Origin: E44-bin88 sp034419075
GTDB taxonomy: Bacteria > Chloroflexota > Dehalococcoidia > Dehalococcoidales > BS750m-G39
Assembly: GCA_034419075.1 (NCBI GenBank)
Contig: DAOULR010000018.1
Location: forward strand, 1-64,000
Reading direction: 5' to 3'
DNA length: 64,000 bases
Every line of letters begins with the position of its first letter. Position 1 is the first letter of the stretch. The notes below the pieces were generated by a model, which had not been told where the DNA came from, did not search any database, and worked only from the letters and a program-made list of their open reading frames with translations. Of the stretch, positions 61,931 through 64,000 are shown in pieces. A program made the position numbers and the translations under genes.

Positions 61931-63994
61931 TTACTTTTCGACCTTGATAAATCGGGCGTTTATGGCCACGATTATGGTGCTCAGCGACATCAGTGCTGCC
62001 CCCACCGCCGGACTGAGCACGACACCGACGCCATAGAGTGCCCCTGCCGCCAGGGGTATGGCTAGGACGTTATAGCCCGTGGCCCAGCCCAGGTTCTGCA
62101 ACATTTTTTTGTAGGTGGCGCGAGAAAGCCCCACGATGGATACGGCGTCTAATGGGTTGCTCCTGACCAGTATAATGTCGGCGGTGGCTACTGTAACCTC
62201 GGTGCCAGCGCCGATGGCGATGCCCACGTCGGCCTGAGCCAGCGCGGGAGCGTCGTTGACGCCGTCACCGGTCATGGCCACAATCATCCCCCGCGCCTGT
62301 ACCTCCTTAACCTTGGCCACCTTCTGGTCGGGCAGCACCTCGGCGAAGTACTCGTCAAGCCCTATCTCGTCGGCGACCCACTTGGCGACCTCCTTGTTGT
62401 CACCGGTTACCATCATGCACTTGATGCCCATCTCCTTGAGCCGCCTGATGGCTTCCTTCGACTCGGGGCGGATAATATCGGCTAAGGCAATGGCTCCTTT
62501 CAGCTTGCCATCGATAATGACGAAGACCACCGTCTTGCCCTGAGCGGTGAGCTTTTGGATTTGTTTGTCGTCGGCCTTAATCTTATTCTCTTTGAGATAG
62601 CCGGGGCTGACCACCTTCACCTCTTTACCGTTGACCTTGCCCTCGGTTCCTTTACCCGCTGTAGCCTTGAAGTCCTTAACGGTGAAGGTGCTCTTGGCCG
62701 AAGAGACTATCCCCCGGGCGATGGGATGCGATGAGCGCGTTTCCACCGAGGCGGCATATTTTAAAAGCTCGTCTTTTTTTATCGCCTTATCGAAGCTGAC
62801 GACATCGGTGACGCCGAATTCGCCCTTGGTCAGCGTGCCCGTCTTGTCGAAGAGTATGGCCTCTATCTTGCGGGCGCGCTCGAAGTTGTTGCGGTTCCTA
62901 ATCAACAAGCCATTGCGCGCCGAGATGGCCGTGGAGACGGCCACCACCAGAGGGACGGCCAGCCCCAAGGCGTGAGGGCAGGTAATCACCATCACGGTGA
63001 CCATTCTCTCCACGGAGAAGGCGACGCTCTGGCTGGACAATACGAGCCAAAAGATAATGGTCAGGGCGCCGGCGCTGATGGCGATAAAGGTCAGCCAGCG
63101 GGCGGCGCGGTCGGCTACCGTCTGGCTGCGCGACTTGCTCTGCTGCGCCTGCCGCACCAAAGCGGTCATCTGGGCCAAGTAAGATGATTCGCCCGTCTTC
63201 TGTACCTCCACCGTAATCGAGCCTTCGCCGTTCACTGAGCCGCCAATAACTATAGAATCGACCCTCTTGGCTACGGGCGTGGACTCACCGGTGAGCAGGG
63301 CTTCGTTCACCGAGGACTCACCATCGATTACCTTGCCGTCGGCGGGTATCTTTTCCCCTGGTTTGACCACCACGGTGTGCCCCACCTTCAGCATCTCTAT
63401 GGGCATATCATGCATGCTGCCGTCGGGCATGATATGGTGAACTTTAGCCGGCAGCAGCTTGGCTAATTCCTCCAGCGCCGAGGAGGCGCCCATGACTGAT
63501 TTCATCTCCAGCCAGTGCCCCAGCAGCATAACGTCAATCAGGGTGGCCAGTTCCCAGAAGAAGGCTTTGCCCACCACCCCAAAGACCACAGCGCTGCTGT
63601 AGACGTAGGCCACAGTAATGGCCAGGCCGATAAGCGTCATCATGCCCGGGCTTTTCGCCTTTAGCTCGTCACGGAGCCCCTTTATGAAAGGCCAGCCGCC
63701 GTAGAAGAAGACTATAGTAGCCAGTCCCCAGAGGACGTAGGAGTCCCCGGTGAAGGCGATTACATCTTCAATACCGAGCAACTCCTGTACCAGCGGGGAA
63801 AGAAGTAGAATGGGTATGGTCAGTATGAGAGATATCCAGAAGCGACGCCTGAAATCAGCAACCATGTGGGCGTGGTGTGACTGGTGGTCGTGTTCGGCGT
63901 GCTCATGCCCGGCGTGCATATCATGCTGGGACATGTCGTGCTCAGGCATTTCGTGCTGTGTCATATCGTGCATATGATGTTCGTGTTCATTCAT
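61931..63994 (-). CDS. copB: Copper-translocating P-type ATPase, CopB-like (P1B-3)
   Basis: 687 residues. A His/Met-rich N-terminal tail (1-45, HEHHMHDMTQHEMPEHDM) replaces the usual CxxC metal domains. Membrane helices carry the CPH motif (ITCPHALGLAVPL), typical of P1B-3 pumps linked to copper or silver. Other motifs: LLTGESTPV, FDKTGTLTKGEF, SSHPIARGI, VTGDNKEVA and TGDGVNDAPALAQADVGIAIG. The ATG at 63994 is 6 nt from the window edge, so a farther start cannot be excluded. Confidence 0.93.
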   Translation of the reverse strand: MNEHEHHMHDMTQHEMPEHDMSQHDMHAGHEHAEHDHQSHHAHMVADFRRRFWISLILTIPILLLSPLVQELLGIEDVIAFTGDSYVLWGLATIVFFYGGWPFIKGLRDELKAKSPGMMTLIGLAITVAYVYSSAVVFGVVGKAFFWELATLIDVMLLGHWLEMKSVMGASSALEELAKLLPAKVHHIMPDGSMHDMPIEMLKVGHTVVVKPGEKIPADGKVIDGESSVNEALLTGESTPVAKRVDSIVIGGSVNGEGSITVEVQKTGESSYLAQMTALVRQAQQSKSRSQTVADRAARWLTFIAISAGALTIIFWLVLSSQSVAFSVERMVTVMVITCPHALGLAVPLVVAVSTAISARNGLLIRNRNNFERARKIEAILFDKTGTLTKGEFGVTDVVSFDKAIKKDELLKYAASVETRSSHPIARGIVSSAKSTFTVKDFKATAGKGTEGKVNGKEVKVVSPGYLKENKIKADDKQIQKLTAQGKTVVFVIIDGKLKGAIALADIIRPESKEAIRRLKEMGIKCMMVTGDNKEVAKWVADEIGLDEYFAEVLPDQKVAKVKEVQARGMIVAMTGDGVNDAPALAQADVGIAIGAGTEVTVATADIILVRSNPLDAVSIVGLSRATYKKMLQNLGWATGYNVLAIPLAAGALYGVGVVLSPAVGAALMSLSTIIVAINARFIKVEK

Positions 63995-64000
63995 TTTCTT

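Overview
The window reads as a chromosomal stretch of a Chloroflexota bacterium, most likely class Dehalococcoidia. This is inferred from gene content and order: one ilvDBNC-leuA-leuC-leuD-leuB-cimA cluster, a split his operon, archease/RtcB, NfeD/slipin, and many small secreted or lipobox proteins. No rRNA or other phylogenetic marker is present, so the placement is provisional. Coding density is high, GC looks moderately high (not computed), and GTG and TTG starts are common.

Layout. 1-7.1 kb: the N-terminal 1344 residues of a very large secreted von Willebrand/Ig-like/Cys-rich protein (runs off the left edge), a divergent membrane-anchored subtilase, a small membrane protein and a lipoprotein. 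7.2-10.2 kb: short DnaJ, PadR regulator and two DegV fatty-acid-binding paralogues made by a tandem duplication that left a fossil of the padR 3' end. 10.2-13.9 kb: a minus-strand five-gene operon (two unknown proteins, radical SAM protein, methanogen-type thymidylate synthase-like protein, B3/B4 protein). 14-19.6 kb: a membrane coiled-coil protein, a PEBP-like lipoprotein, then archease, FAD oxidoreductase, RtcB RNA ligase and cysteine synthase. 19.6-34.2 kb, minus strand: a lipoprotein, then the branched-chain amino-acid cluster with passenger genes among the leu genes. Upstream of ilvD is a leader with a 12-residue Ile/Leu/Val-rich peptide and a perfect terminator, a classic attenuator layout. 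34.2-43.2 kb: rpiB, tsaC, then guaA and purDEBC; a roughly 1-kb segment flanked by copies of the guaA 3' end looks like a mini genomic island. 43.2-49.7 kb, minus strand: hisZ, a tandem-fused hisG, hisD, a small membrane protein, hisC, hisB and a small membrane protein. 49.7-55 kb: NfeD, NfeD-like and slipin genes, birA, tRNA-Gly(CCC) and an acyl-CoA synthetase. 55-60.7 kb: HTH protein, a 1149-residue multi-PAS histidine kinase with a repeated Cys motif, and three response regulators (one HD-GYP). 60.7-64 kb: NDP-sugar pyrophosphorylase and a CPH-type copper ATPase.

Together the core genes supply valine, isoleucine (by the citramalate route), leucine, histidine, purines and GMP. The less ordinary items are the ilv attenuator, the HisG-HisG fusion with complementary losses, the guaA-flanked cassette, and the Cys-motif PAS kinase.
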